Positions 7,209 to 13,866 are shown, counted from the stretch's first letter. The stretch is 14,813 nt of DNA from JBBIVB01 sp964567515 (GCA_964567515.1 CAZMMW010000019.1:1-14813), one strand, 5' to 3'. The notes: generated from the sequence alone by a model not told the origin. Numbers and translations are program-made.

Positions 7209-7214
7209 AGTATA
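7209..7214 (-). promoter_or_regulatory. -10 box of clpP
   Basis: TATACT on the minus strand lies 8 nt before the clpP ATG, giving a predicted transcription start within a couple of bases of the start codon. The -35 is unclear. Confidence 0.42.
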
Positions 7215-7252
7215 AAAAATAATTTAATCAAACAGCTCCAGTATAAATAAAA

Positions 7253-8020
7253 CTAAGATTTCTGTCCAGGTTCTGGCGCACACAAATCCCATAATAATTT
7301 AAACCAAATACGATAACTATCAGCTAAAGATTTATTCTTCATTACAAAAAATACTACATTCTCATCAAGTTTGCCAATATAAATACCGCTATACGTTACT
7401 ACGTAATCTCCAAAAATATGTATAGCCGCCTCTGTATCATAACCTTTGGGTAAAAAACGATATTCTAGATTGCCTAAAAACATTCTGGGTAGATTAGAAA
7501 ATTTTTCTTTAACTCCAGCATCAAACAACTGGATAATTTTAATTTTCTTACGCACGGTTTCTTTTAAATAAGCCAAACGACTAGCCTCTAACCTGGAATC
7601 AAACCATCCGCCCTTGGCACCAATAAAATAGCTATCTTTACCCACTCGCAACACATCGCGCCAAATATTCTTTTGTCCTTCTAAGCCCCTATAAACAAAA
7701 ACCTCTGAAGCTGTTTCTTGAACCTGGAATTTTTGCCGTAATTCAGGTAATACTCGTTCTAATTGTTCTCGCTTTTCTTGTACTAATTCTAATAATTTAT
7801 CTGGATCAACAGCATTATATCTATTCTCATGGGCAGAAAAAATAGGAAAACATAGACCTTTGTTTACTAAACGTTGAATAACATCATAAGCATTACGTCG
7901 ATGTACCTTAGCACGAGTAGCGATTTCGCTAATAGTTGATTCGCCTTGCTCTACTAAGGATTCATAAATTCTGGCTTCGTTAGGCGAAAGTCCTAAATTT
8001 TCTAATATTTCTTGATACAT
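7253..8020 (-). CDS. TrmB-family transcriptional regulator
   Basis: A 255-residue protein with the TrmB layout. Residues 1-70 form a winged helix (LGLSPNEARIYESLVEQGES, ISEIATRAKVHRRNAYDVIQ as the recognition helix region, then LVNKGLCFP). Residues 72-100 form a charged helix likely to dimerise. The remaining 150 residues are a C-terminal effector-like domain (EVFVYRGLEGQKNIWRDVLR onward) of the kind linked to PLD-like or sugar-binding regions in TrmB proteins. In archaea TrmB controls sugar uptake; in candidate-phyla bacteria the ligand is unknown. It is divergent from the gene at 8151 with overlapping promoters and dyads between, so it probably controls that gene and itself. No Shine-Dalgarno precedes ATG 8020. 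Confidence 0.87.
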   Translation of the reverse strand: MYQEILENLGLSPNEARIYESLVEQGESTISEIATRAKVHRRNAYDVIQRLVNKGLCFPIFSAHENRYNAVDPDKLLELVQEKREQLERVLPELRQKFQVQETASEVFVYRGLEGQKNIWRDVLRVGKDSYFIGAKGGWFDSRLEASRLAYLKETVRKKIKIIQLFDAGVKEKFSNLPRMFLGNLEYRFLPKGYDTEAAIHIFGDYVVTYSGIYIGKLDENVVFFVMKNKSLADSYRIWFKLLWDLCAPEPGQKS

Positions 8021-8026
8021 AGATTA

Positions 8027-8064
8027 GTGGTGATAAATACCACCATAGGGTAGTGTTGACCACT
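8027..8064. promoter_or_regulatory. Paired dyads, candidate TrmB-like operator
   Basis: Two related inverted repeats lie side by side. The first is GTGGT-n7-ACCAC (8027-8031 with 8039-8043), and the second AGTG-n5-CACT (8052-8055 with 8061-8064). TAGTG occurs at 8025 and 8051, and ACCAC at 8039 and 8059, exactly 20 bp apart, about two helical turns. The second dyad overlaps the -35 of the rightward promoter; both lie just downstream of the leftward start. Binding by the adjacent regulator is an inference. Confidence 0.5.
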
Positions 8065-8084
8065 CCATATATATGATATAGGAT
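8056..8084 (+). promoter_or_regulatory. Rightward promoter of the orphan gene at 8151
   Basis: TTGACC (8056-8061), a 17-bp spacer, and TAGGAT (8079-8084) form a good sigma-70-type promoter. The predicted leader is about 60 nt. It overlaps the leftward promoter on the other strand. Confidence 0.6.
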
Positions 8085-8101
8085 GGGTAGTTAATAGTCA
8101 A
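8073..8101 (-). promoter_or_regulatory. Leftward promoter of the trmB-like gene
   Basis: On the minus strand TTGACT (8096-8101), a 17-bp spacer, and TATCAT (8073-8078). The -10 lies inside the rightward promoter spacer, so the two promoters cannot easily be occupied at once. Confidence 0.58.
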
Positions 8102-8150
8102 GACTAAATAATAAAATAATAAAACAACCACAAATATAAGGAACTTTAAC

Positions 8151-8906
8151 ATGAAAAAAGTACAAGAAATACTATCCGAAGAACAGCGGCTAACAACTCT
8201 TCAAGAGTTGAGGGAAATTATTATTGGTCAGGAGCCATTTACCATGCCAAAAACTGACTTACGTTTTAGACGCCTCGACGGAACCGCTCCCGTTATTTAT
8301 GCAAGAGTCTGGTTTGAAGACTTATGTAAATATCTAGAATCCGATGACACAGAAATTAGGGCGCGGGCACTTCGAGCTATAATTGACTGGTTACCGAGAC
8401 CTAAAATAGATTGGTTAACTACATTGCTTTTAATAAAGCTAACACAAATGCTCCCTCAAAAACAACTCCACATCTTTGAAACTATACTGACAGTGGCGCC
8501 AGAATACCCTTTGGTCAAGTCGCTCCTGGCTAGAGAAATATTTGAGGTAGTGTCCCGCTCTCGTGTTGCCCGCGAATACCAAATAGATGAAAAGATTCTT
8601 GAAACAGTATTCACTTGGTTCCCCCCTGATCCAGTTAAATTTGCATTCAAATTTCCTTGGGAGTATGCAAATAACTACTGGTTACTGCGAGCCAAGCACC
8701 GTTTGATCAAATTAATAGCTAAGCAGTTTTCAGTTTGCTCCTCGTTTAGTTATTACCATGGACGGAAAAAACTAACGGAATTCTTCAATAATGAAGAACG
8801 GGCCTGGAGATACGCGACTAATAAACTACCATCCGATGTGTTGCTTATTATATCAGCCGTAAGCGAGATAGCTGCTGACTACAATAAACTAAATCGCCCT
8901 CTATAA
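8151..8906 (+). CDS. Hypothetical helical protein, divergent from the TrmB-like regulator
   Basis: A 251-residue protein that I do not recognise. It has no signal peptide and no convincing membrane helix. Most of it reads as amphipathic helices; the stretch at about 55-125 (EDLCKYLESDDTEIRARALR, then IIDWLPRPKIDW, LTQMLPQKQLHIFETIL) has the spacing and D/P turns of HEAT- or armadillo-like helical hairpins. Aromatic residues are frequent in the second half (TWFPPDPVKFAFKFPWEYANNYW). No catalytic motif is visible. The reading frame is supported by AAGGAA 7-8 nt before ATG 8151, by a good promoter and by a terminator right after the stop, so it is a real single-gene unit. Its divergent arrangement suggests that it is the direct target of the regulator at 7253-8020. 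A scaffold or partner-binding role is possible but speculative. Confidence 0.75.
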   Translation: MKKVQEILSEEQRLTTLQELREIIIGQEPFTMPKTDLRFRRLDGTAPVIYARVWFEDLCKYLESDDTEIRARALRAIIDWLPRPKIDWLTTLLLIKLTQMLPQKQLHIFETILTVAPEYPLVKSLLAREIFEVVSRSRVAREYQIDEKILETVFTWFPPDPVKFAFKFPWEYANNYWLLRAKHRLIKLIAKQFSVCSSFSYYHGRKKLTEFFNNEERAWRYATNKLPSDVLLIISAVSEIAADYNKLNRPL

Positions 8907-8926
8907 CACTTAGAGGATTCTATAAT

Positions 8927-8955
8927 AAAGGATCTTGTCAACCAGGATCCTTTTT
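8927..8955. terminator. Bidirectional terminator between convergent genes
   Basis: A perfect AAAGGATC / GATCCTTT stem (8927-8934 with 8946-8953) has an 11-nt loop and a TTTTTGTTTT tail on the plus strand. On the minus strand the tail is weaker (TTTATTATA). It ends the gene at 8151 and overlaps the last codons of nrnA, whose TGA lies in the loop. Confidence 0.82.
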
Positions 8956-9924
8956 GTTTTCCAAAATTGACCAACCAATCTCTGTCTCAACTAAATAACC
9001 CCCAATCATAAACCCCGCGGCTTTTTTGTGCCCGCCGCCGCCAAAAAGCTTGGCTAATTCGGCTACATCTACATCTTCCCTGGTGGTGCGTAAACTGCCC
9101 TTGATGGTGCCATCAGCTTGTTCTTTTAATACTAAAACCGCTTTGAAGCCAGACAAATCATTTAAAAAATTGGCTATACCTTCCAGGGACTCGGCATCTA
9201 CCCCCAACTCATCTATATCTTTTTGAGTAATTACCGTAGTCACTAAACCCAACTCTCCATCTACTTTTAATCTTTCCAAAGCCCTACCCCATAAACGCAA
9301 GTCATTAACTGTCTTGTTTCTTACTAATTGTTCAAAAACTTTACTAACTCTGACGCCTCTTAATAACATTTCGGCCGCTGCCTGCAAAGAAGCAATGGTA
9401 GTGCCGGGATTAGAAAAAGTGCCTGTATCAGTTAAAATGCCAGTTAATAAACAAGTGGCAATTTCCCGGGTTACTGGCAAACTATCCTGTTTAAACCATT
9501 CGTAAAGTAAAATGGAAGCGGCCGAAGCGTCTTTATGAACAATATTAAGATCACCATAAGAAGGATTGGTTAAATGATGATCTAAATTAATAGTAACTAA
9601 ATCAGCTTGACGACGCCGCCACTTTTCAGCCAAACCGGTCATTTCTATCTCCGCTGCGTCTACACAGAAAAACAAATCAAATTTATCTAAATCTATACGT
9701 TTGCTGTCAGTAATGATCTGCTCAGTATAAGGTAAAAAAACAAAAGTAGCAGATACCGGTGCTGGCAAAAACATGGTTACTTGTTTACCTTGCTGTTTTA
9801 AAATTAAAAATAAAGCAATAATTGAACCTGTAGCATCACCACAGTTCTTGTGGCTGGCTAACAAAATCCTATCAGCCCCAGCCAAGACTTTATTTATCTT
9901 TTGAATTTCTAAACGGGTCACCAT
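8938..9924 (-). CDS. nrnA: NrnA-like DHH/DHHA1 phosphoesterase (nanoRNase / pAp phosphatase)
   Basis: A 328-residue cytosolic enzyme that degrades 2-5 nt RNAs and, in characterised relatives, dephosphorylates pAp. Visible motifs: D89 (FCVDAAE), the signature D115-H-H117, D166 (GILTDTGTF), and the DHHA1 substrate loop G295-G-G-G-H299. Length is normal. Motif I is unusual: the family form H-x-x-P-D-G-D-A reads S-H25-K-N-C28-G-D30-A, one residue shorter and with the first Asp replaced by Cys, so one metal ligand may be lost. It is the third gene of infB-rbfA-nrnA, an order seen in many bacteria. It starts 17 nt after the rbfA stop, inside a hairpin, and no free Shine-Dalgarno is visible. It ends in TGA within a terminator. 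A divergent paralogue lies at 12453-13598. Confidence 0.92.
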   Translation of the reverse strand: MVTRLEIQKINKVLAGADRILLASHKNCGDATGSIIALFLILKQQGKQVTMFLPAPVSATFVFLPYTEQIITDSKRIDLDKFDLFFCVDAAEIEMTGLAEKWRRRQADLVTINLDHHLTNPSYGDLNIVHKDASAASILLYEWFKQDSLPVTREIATCLLTGILTDTGTFSNPGTTIASLQAAAEMLLRGVRVSKVFEQLVRNKTVNDLRLWGRALERLKVDGELGLVTTVITQKDIDELGVDAESLEGIANFLNDLSGFKAVLVLKEQADGTIKGSLRTTREDVDVAELAKLFGGGGHKKAAGFMIGGYLVETEIGWSILENKKDPG

Positions 9925-9938
9925 AAACTTGACCCGTT
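9912..9938 (-). promoter_or_regulatory. Hairpin enclosing the nrnA start codon
   Basis: A perfect 9-bp inverted repeat, AACGGGTCA / TGACCCGTT (9912-9920 with 9930-9938), has a 9-nt loop that in the mRNA reads AGTTTATGG and contains the nrnA ATG. The 5' arm, holding the only SD-like bases (GGGT), begins 3 nt after the rbfA stop codon. Nothing like a U-tract follows, so it is not a simple terminator. It would occlude initiation unless ribosomes ending rbfA open it, which suggests translational coupling. Confidence 0.7.
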
Positions 9939-9941
9939 ATC

Positions 9942-10331
9942 TTAACTTGGATGACTTGAGCTGTCAAGTAACGACTCTATGTGCGAAGCTTTTTCTTCGG
10001 TTTCATCTAAAACAAAGGTTATTTTAGGCACATGATACAAACGCAAAGCACGATTTAATTGATGTTGAATTATGCCTATCTGTTTTTTCAGCCAAACAAA
10101 AACCTCCTGTCTTTTAGCAAAAGGTAAAATGCTAATTGCTACTTCCGCTTGGTGCAAATCCGCCGACACCTTAACTTCACTAATAGAAATTAAAACCCCT
10201 AGGGGCGACTCTAGTTCCCTACTAAATATTTTATCCAACTCTTGTCTTAATAAACTATCTAATTTATATAAACGTCGAGAACGTTCAGGTTTGGCGTTAT
10301 TCCACTGTTGTTTTATGTTTAAATTCTTCAT
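9942..10331 (-). CDS. rbfA: Ribosome-binding factor A
   Basis: A 129-residue KH-fold protein that binds the immature 30S subunit and helps 16S 5'-end maturation. Family features: an N-terminal basic region then LYKLDSLLRQELDKIFSREL (22-41), the central strands LGVLISISEVKVSADLHQAEVAIS, the helix WLKKQIGIIQHQLNRALRLY, and the end VPKITFVLDETEEKASHIESLL, equivalent to the conserved PxLxFxxDxSxexgxxi segment. Length is typical. ATG 10331 lies inside infB, a 35-nt overlap in a different frame. No ATG, GTG or TTG in the next 25 codons offers an alternative, so the overlap is kept. AGAG upstream is a weak Shine-Dalgarno; translation is probably coupled to infB. Confidence 0.95.
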   Translation of the reverse strand: MKNLNIKQQWNNAKPERSRRLYKLDSLLRQELDKIFSRELESPLGVLISISEVKVSADLHQAEVAISILPFAKRQEVFVWLKKQIGIIQHQLNRALRLYHVPKITFVLDETEEKASHIESLLDSSSHPS

Positions 10332-12297
10332 GATAAAACTCTAAAATGTCGCCAGTTTGTATTGTTAATTGACCTTGTAAACATACTCCACATTCACCAC
10401 CGGCAGACATCTCCTTTATTTGTTCTTTGCCTAAACGAATTTCTATAACCTTGGCATGAAATATCTCCCCTTCGCCTCGTAAAATTTTGACCTTAGTATC
10501 TGGACGCGCTAAACCCCGCATTATCTTAACCCCAACAATCGTTTCTTTTTTTCCTTGACGGAAAATAGCCACTACTTTGCCTTGTCCGATTTGGGTTCTG
10601 ACTAATTCCGGTTTAATCAAAGTGATCAAGTGCTTTTTAGCTTCATCCAACAAATCATAAATAACGGTGTAGGTGGCAGTAAAAATATTTTTTTCTTTGG
10701 CTAAACTCTGTGCCTGGGGAACTACTGATACATGAAAACCTAAAATAATCGCTCGCACTCCTTCGGCATAGACAATATCTGTTTCATTAATATTACCCAA
10801 CCCTGTTTTAACTACTTCTATTTTAGCATCGGTATTAGAAATTTTAGCTAAAGAATCCATAATTGCCTCTCGTGACCCTAACATATCTGTTTTTAAAACA
10901 ATCTTCAAAGTAGGTTTTAAAGGAGATTCTTCCGTTTCTTCTTTTTTGATTAACGAGGAAACTGAAAACCCAGAACGTGGCTGATAAAAAGAAGTTTTAC
11001 GTAAAATTTGTCTAACCTGTTCCTCCTTAACTACTTGCCAAACGTCACCCATAGTAGGCGTCTGTTTCAAGCCCAAAATTTTAACTGGCGTGGAGGGACC
11101 CGCATTCACCAAATTTTTACCAGTAAAACTTTTCATGGCTCTAATACGACCAGCGATTTGTCCGACTACAATATAATCACCAAGTTTTAAAGTGCCAGTT
11201 TGCACCAAAACCGTAGCTACCGCTCCTTGTCCTTTGTCAATATGTGACTCTATTACTGTGCCTACTGCTGGCCGACGAGGATCGGCTTGCAGTTTCTCTA
11301 TATCTGCTAACAACAACACCATTTCCAATAAATTATCAAGATTTATTTTTTGTTTGGCTGAAATCGGCACGCAAATAGTTTTACCTCCCCAATCCTCTGG
11401 TAATAAGTTATGTTCAGCTAATTGTTTCTTAATACGTTCTATATCTGCCTCTGTTTTATCGATCTTATTGATAGCTACTAAAAATGGTAACTCTTCGCGT
11501 TGGGCAATTTGGATAGCTTCTACAGTTTGCGGCTGCATACCATCATCGGCTGCCACCATAATAATACCTAGATCAGCTAATCTACCCCCACGAGAACGCA
11601 TAGCAGCAAAAGCTTCGTGACCCGGGGTATCTAAAAAGGTGATTAAACGTCCTTTAGTTTCAGCTTGATAAGCGCCAATGTGTTGTGTAATAGCGCCGCT
11701 TTCTTGGTCCACAACGTTAGTCTCACGAATAGCATCCAGTAATTTGGTTTTACCATGATCAACGTGGCCCATCACTACTACCACTGGTGGACGAGTTTCT
11801 AATTGAGCATCTTCTTTTTCTCGTAATAAATCTACCAAAGTAGCGGCCGACTCTGCCTCCATCACTTGAGCGGAAGCAGCTGTTGACTCAGCTTTGGTTT
11901 GATAACCTAAATCCTGAGCAATAATAGCTGCTGTTTCATAATCAATACGTTCATTAATAGAAGCCATCACACCATTTTTAAACAATTCAGTAATAACCAC
12001 AGTGACTGGTAAACTTAATAAATCCGCCAACTCTTTGGTGGTTAAAATTTTAGGCAAGGAGATTTCTTTAATTTTGGTTATAGACTCTGTTTGTTCGCCA
12101 ATTTTTTTCTCCACTACTACATAAGAAGAGTCGCCAGGAGTACGGAGCTTGCCATTCCAAAGTTTAATAACTTTTTCTGCTGCCCGATCATCTATTTTAA
12201 TAGCTCGCCCGCCAATATCAAAACCCAGCTTAGGCAATTCTTCCTTTAGCTGTTTGGTAGTAATTCTTAATCTTCGTGCTAATTCTGTTATATTCAT
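10297..12297 (-). CDS. infB: Translation initiation factor IF-2
   Basis: A 666-residue GTPase that delivers fMet-tRNA to the 30S subunit and joins the subunits. Two IF2-N modules lie at the start (MNITELARRLRITTKQLKEE at 1-20 and LTTKELADLLSLPVTVVITE at 85-104). They are followed by the G domain with P-loop G177-H-V-D-H-G-K-T184, D223-T-P-G226 and N277-K-I-D280, then domains II-IV to a typical end. Starting at ATG 12297 is chosen over the upstream ATG 12378: the extra 27 residues would lie upstream of the predicted transcription start, and IF2-N begins at MNITELA. No Shine-Dalgarno is visible before 12297. The gene leads the infB-rbfA-nrnA operon and overlaps rbfA by 35 nt. The linker between the IF2-N modules and the G domain is short, so this is a compact IF2. 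Confidence 0.97.
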   Translation of the reverse strand: MNITELARRLRITTKQLKEELPKLGFDIGGRAIKIDDRAAEKVIKLWNGKLRTPGDSSYVVVEKKIGEQTESITKIKEISLPKILTTKELADLLSLPVTVVITELFKNGVMASINERIDYETAAIIAQDLGYQTKAESTAASAQVMEAESAATLVDLLREKEDAQLETRPPVVVVMGHVDHGKTKLLDAIRETNVVDQESGAITQHIGAYQAETKGRLITFLDTPGHEAFAAMRSRGGRLADLGIIMVAADDGMQPQTVEAIQIAQREELPFLVAINKIDKTEADIERIKKQLAEHNLLPEDWGGKTICVPISAKQKINLDNLLEMVLLLADIEKLQADPRRPAVGTVIESHIDKGQGAVATVLVQTGTLKLGDYIVVGQIAGRIRAMKSFTGKNLVNAGPSTPVKILGLKQTPTMGDVWQVVKEEQVRQILRKTSFYQPRSGFSVSSLIKKEETEESPLKPTLKIVLKTDMLGSREAIMDSLAKISNTDAKIEVVKTGLGNINETDIVYAEGVRAIILGFHVSVVPQAQSLAKEKNIFTATYTVIYDLLDEAKKHLITLIKPELVRTQIGQGKVVAIFRQGKKETIVGVKIMRGLARPDTKVKILRGEGEIFHAKVIEIRLGKEQIKEMSAGGECGVCLQGQLTIQTGDILEFYHEEFKHKTTVE

Positions 12298-12340
12298 ACA
12301 AAATATCCGCGAATGCAATTCATTAATAAGGACTTGATTT

Positions 12341-12369
12341 ATTTTATTTGGTATTGACAAATAAGTCAA
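12341..12369 (-). promoter_or_regulatory. Promoter of the infB-rbfA-nrnA operon
   Basis: On the minus strand TTGACT (12364-12369), a 17-bp spacer, and TAAAAT (12341-12346) form a near-consensus promoter. The start is predicted near 12334, giving a leader of about 37 nt to ATG 12297 and excluding the longer infB reading frame. Confidence 0.72.
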
Positions 12370-12370
12370 T
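12353..12370. repeat. Perfect dyad over the infB -35 box
   Basis: ATTGAC-n6-GTCAAT (12353-12358 with 12365-12370) is a perfect 6-bp dyad covering the -35 of infB. Because each arm reads TTGAC, it may simply be two back-to-back -35 elements, or an operator. Confidence 0.45.
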
Positions 12371-12389
12371 GTTTGCATGCTTAATAACT

Positions 12390-12395
12390 TATAAT
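12390..12395 (+). promoter_or_regulatory. Candidate -10 for the divergent DHH-paralogue gene
   Basis: A perfect TATAAT, 57 nt before ATG 12453, has no good -35 at 17 bp. An alternative is TTGACA at 12404-12409 with TAAAGT at 12427-12432. Which one is used cannot be told. Confidence 0.38.
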
Positions 12396-12452
12396 AATTA
12401 GACTTGACACTTATACTTGAATAAGCTAAAGTATACAGATTATTTATTTTTT

Positions 12453-13598
12453 ATGGCACTAACAACCGAACAACAATTGTTGGAGTTATTAAGCCACGCT
12501 AAGCGATTACTTATTACCTTCTCGCCGACCAAAGGAGGCGATGCTATAGGTTCTAGTTTGGCACTGGCTAAATTTTTAACCAAACAAGGCAAACAAGTAG
12601 ATGTCATTGCTAGCCACTGGCAAATTCCTCCTGGTTTTAATTTTTTACCTGAAATTGAAAAAATTAAAAGTGAACTAGCTAGTTTACGTAAGTTTATTGT
12701 TTCTTTAAATTTGGACAACACCAAACTAAAAGAATTATCATACTCCGTAGAAAACAATAAACTAAATATCTATCTAACACCCAAAAACGGATCTTTTGCT
12801 GCTAGTGACTTAACGACACGCTCTTCTGATTTTATTTATGATGCTATTTTTGTACTGGATTCTCCTGATTTAGAATCTTTAGGCGACCTTTACCATAACA
12901 ACACGGATTTCTTTTATCAAACTACTATTATTAACATCGACCATAATATAACCAATGAACATTTCGGCCAAATTAATCTAGTTGATTTTAATGTAGCCGC
13001 CACCTCTGAATTAATATTCAAATTATTGCAATCCCTACATCCTCAAGATATTGATGCTGATATTGCTACTTGTTTATACGCCGCCCTAAGTAGCGCCACC
13101 AAAAGTTTTAAGACTATCAATATCACTCCTGATACTTTATCTAAAGCCGCAGAATTGATAGCTTTAGGAGCTAGACGAGAAGAAGTGGTAACTTATCTTT
13201 ACCGTACTAAAACTCTACCCATGCTGCGTCTGTGGGGTAGAGCCCTAGCCAGAATCAAGAGTGATCATACAAGAAAATTGGTCTGGCTTTTGTTACAGCC
13301 GGAAGATTTTATTAAAAGTGGAGCCCAAGAATCTGAATTGTCAGGAGTAATTGATGAGGTAGTAACTACCGCCCCAGAGGCGGGGGTAATCGTTTTAATT
13401 TATGAACCACGCCCTGGAGAAACCAAAATCCTGACGCAAACTAATCCCGGCCGCAATGCCTTTGATTTATTAAAACCATTCGGACCCCAAGGTGATCGAA
13501 CTATAGCTTCAGCTATCCTAATTAATACTACTTTATTAGAAGCAGAGAAGAAAATTATTGATCACTTGCGGCAAATATTACCCCAGTCTTTAAGTTAA
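12453..13598 (+). CDS. Degenerate DHH-family protein, NrnA paralogue (probable pseudoenzyme)
   Basis: A 381-residue protein clearly related to the NrnA-like enzyme at 8938-9924: the N-termini align (AKRLLITFSPTKGGDAIGS against ADRILLASHKNCGDATGS) and both carry LRLWGRAL followed by a basic helix. The catalytic motifs are mostly gone. Motif I has S24 for His and G28 for the first Asp, though D30 remains; motif II Asp (D136) remains; DHH reads D163-H-N165; motif IV has A215 in place of Asp; and the GGGGH loop reads FGPQGD (343-348). An extra segment of about 45 residues at 70-115 (FIVSLNLDNTKLKELSYSVE) lies between motifs I and II. The start ATG 12453 fits the alignment with the paralogue; an in-frame TTG at 12417 would only add 12 residues. 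No Shine-Dalgarno is visible. The reading frame is intact over 1.1 kb, so the protein is maintained, perhaps as a binding or regulatory protein. Confidence 0.85.
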   Translation: MALTTEQQLLELLSHAKRLLITFSPTKGGDAIGSSLALAKFLTKQGKQVDVIASHWQIPPGFNFLPEIEKIKSELASLRKFIVSLNLDNTKLKELSYSVENNKLNIYLTPKNGSFAASDLTTRSSDFIYDAIFVLDSPDLESLGDLYHNNTDFFYQTTIINIDHNITNEHFGQINLVDFNVAATSELIFKLLQSLHPQDIDADIATCLYAALSSATKSFKTINITPDTLSKAAELIALGARREEVVTYLYRTKTLPMLRLWGRALARIKSDHTRKLVWLLLQPEDFIKSGAQESELSGVIDEVVTTAPEAGVIVLIYEPRPGETKILTQTNPGRNAFDLLKPFGPQGDRTIASAILINTTLLEAEKKIIDHLRQILPQSLS

Positions 13599-13611
13599 TC
13601 TTTTGTTTAGT

Positions 13612-13617
13612 TATAAT
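13612..13617 (+). promoter_or_regulatory. -10 box for tRNA-Ile(UAU)
   Basis: A perfect TATAAT, 35 nt before the tRNA, has a weak -35 (TTAAGT at 13590) at 16 bp. It is the only promoter-like sequence between the DHH paralogue and the tRNA. Confidence 0.48.
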
Positions 13618-13652
13618 ATACTAAGCTCTGAAGCAGCTTTATTAAATATTCG

Positions 13653-13729
13653 GGATGCGTAGCTCAGTTGGTTAGAGCACGTCCCTTATAAGGACGGGGT
13701 CCCTGGTTCAAGTCCAGGCGCATCCACCA
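13653..13729 (+). tRNA. tRNA-Ile (anticodon UAU)
   Basis: A complete 77-nt cloverleaf with encoded CCA. Acceptor GGATGCG (13653-13659) pairs with CGCATCC (13719-13725). The D arm is GCTCAGTTGGTTAGAGC, the anticodon stem CGTCC / GGACG, and the loop CTTATAA gives TAT. The T arm is CCTGG-TTCAAGT-CCAGG. It reads AUA directly. Most bacteria read AUA with a CAU tRNA converted by the lysidine synthase TilS; a UAU tRNA is uncommon and normally goes with loss of TilS. AUA codons are frequent in the genes here (for example in the MFS gene). The body resembles the GAU tRNA-Ile at 3332. Confidence 0.95.
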
Positions 13730-13743
13730 TCGTCTCACTTCAC

Positions 13744-13814
13744 TCGGCAACCCTGAAAGAAAACACTCCTTGCGTTTTTGTTTCGCGCCGGAGTGGGGCG
13801 GTTTAGATTGCCGA
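13744..13814 (+). repeat. Structured spacer after tRNA-Ile(UAU)
   Basis: Nested inverted repeats: outer TCGGCAA / TTGCCGA (13744-13750 with 13808-13814) and inner CACTCC...GCG / CGC...GGAGTG (13764-13769 with 13790-13795). There is no T-tract, so it is not a classical terminator. It could be a processing structure or small RNA, or the remains of an intergenic repeat. Confidence 0.45.
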
Positions 13815-13835
13815 TTTTGGAAATAGGTGCGAGTT

Positions 13836-13844
13836 TGGTAAAAT
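13836..13844 (+). promoter_or_regulatory. Extended -10 upstream of the Nudix gene
   Basis: TGG-TAAAAT matches the extended -10 form TGnTAnnnT. It would start transcription near 13851, about 16 nt before the Nudix ATG. It may still drive tRNA-Val at 14274. Confidence 0.45.
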
Positions 13845-13866
13845 AGAGATACTATTTAAAATTACT

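Noticed and set aside
9938..9942. The rbfA-nrnA hairpin as a transcription terminator
   Set aside because: No U-run follows the stem in the direction of transcription; the nrnA coding sequence continues instead.
11192..11620. 142-codon plus-strand frame inside infB
   Set aside because: It is the reverse complement of the conserved IF-2 G domain, has Cys/Ser/Ile-rich shadow composition and lacks a start signal.
12298..12378. N-terminal extension of IF-2 by 27 residues
   Set aside because: A near-consensus promoter (12341-12369) lies inside it, and the conserved IF2-N domain begins at the later ATG.
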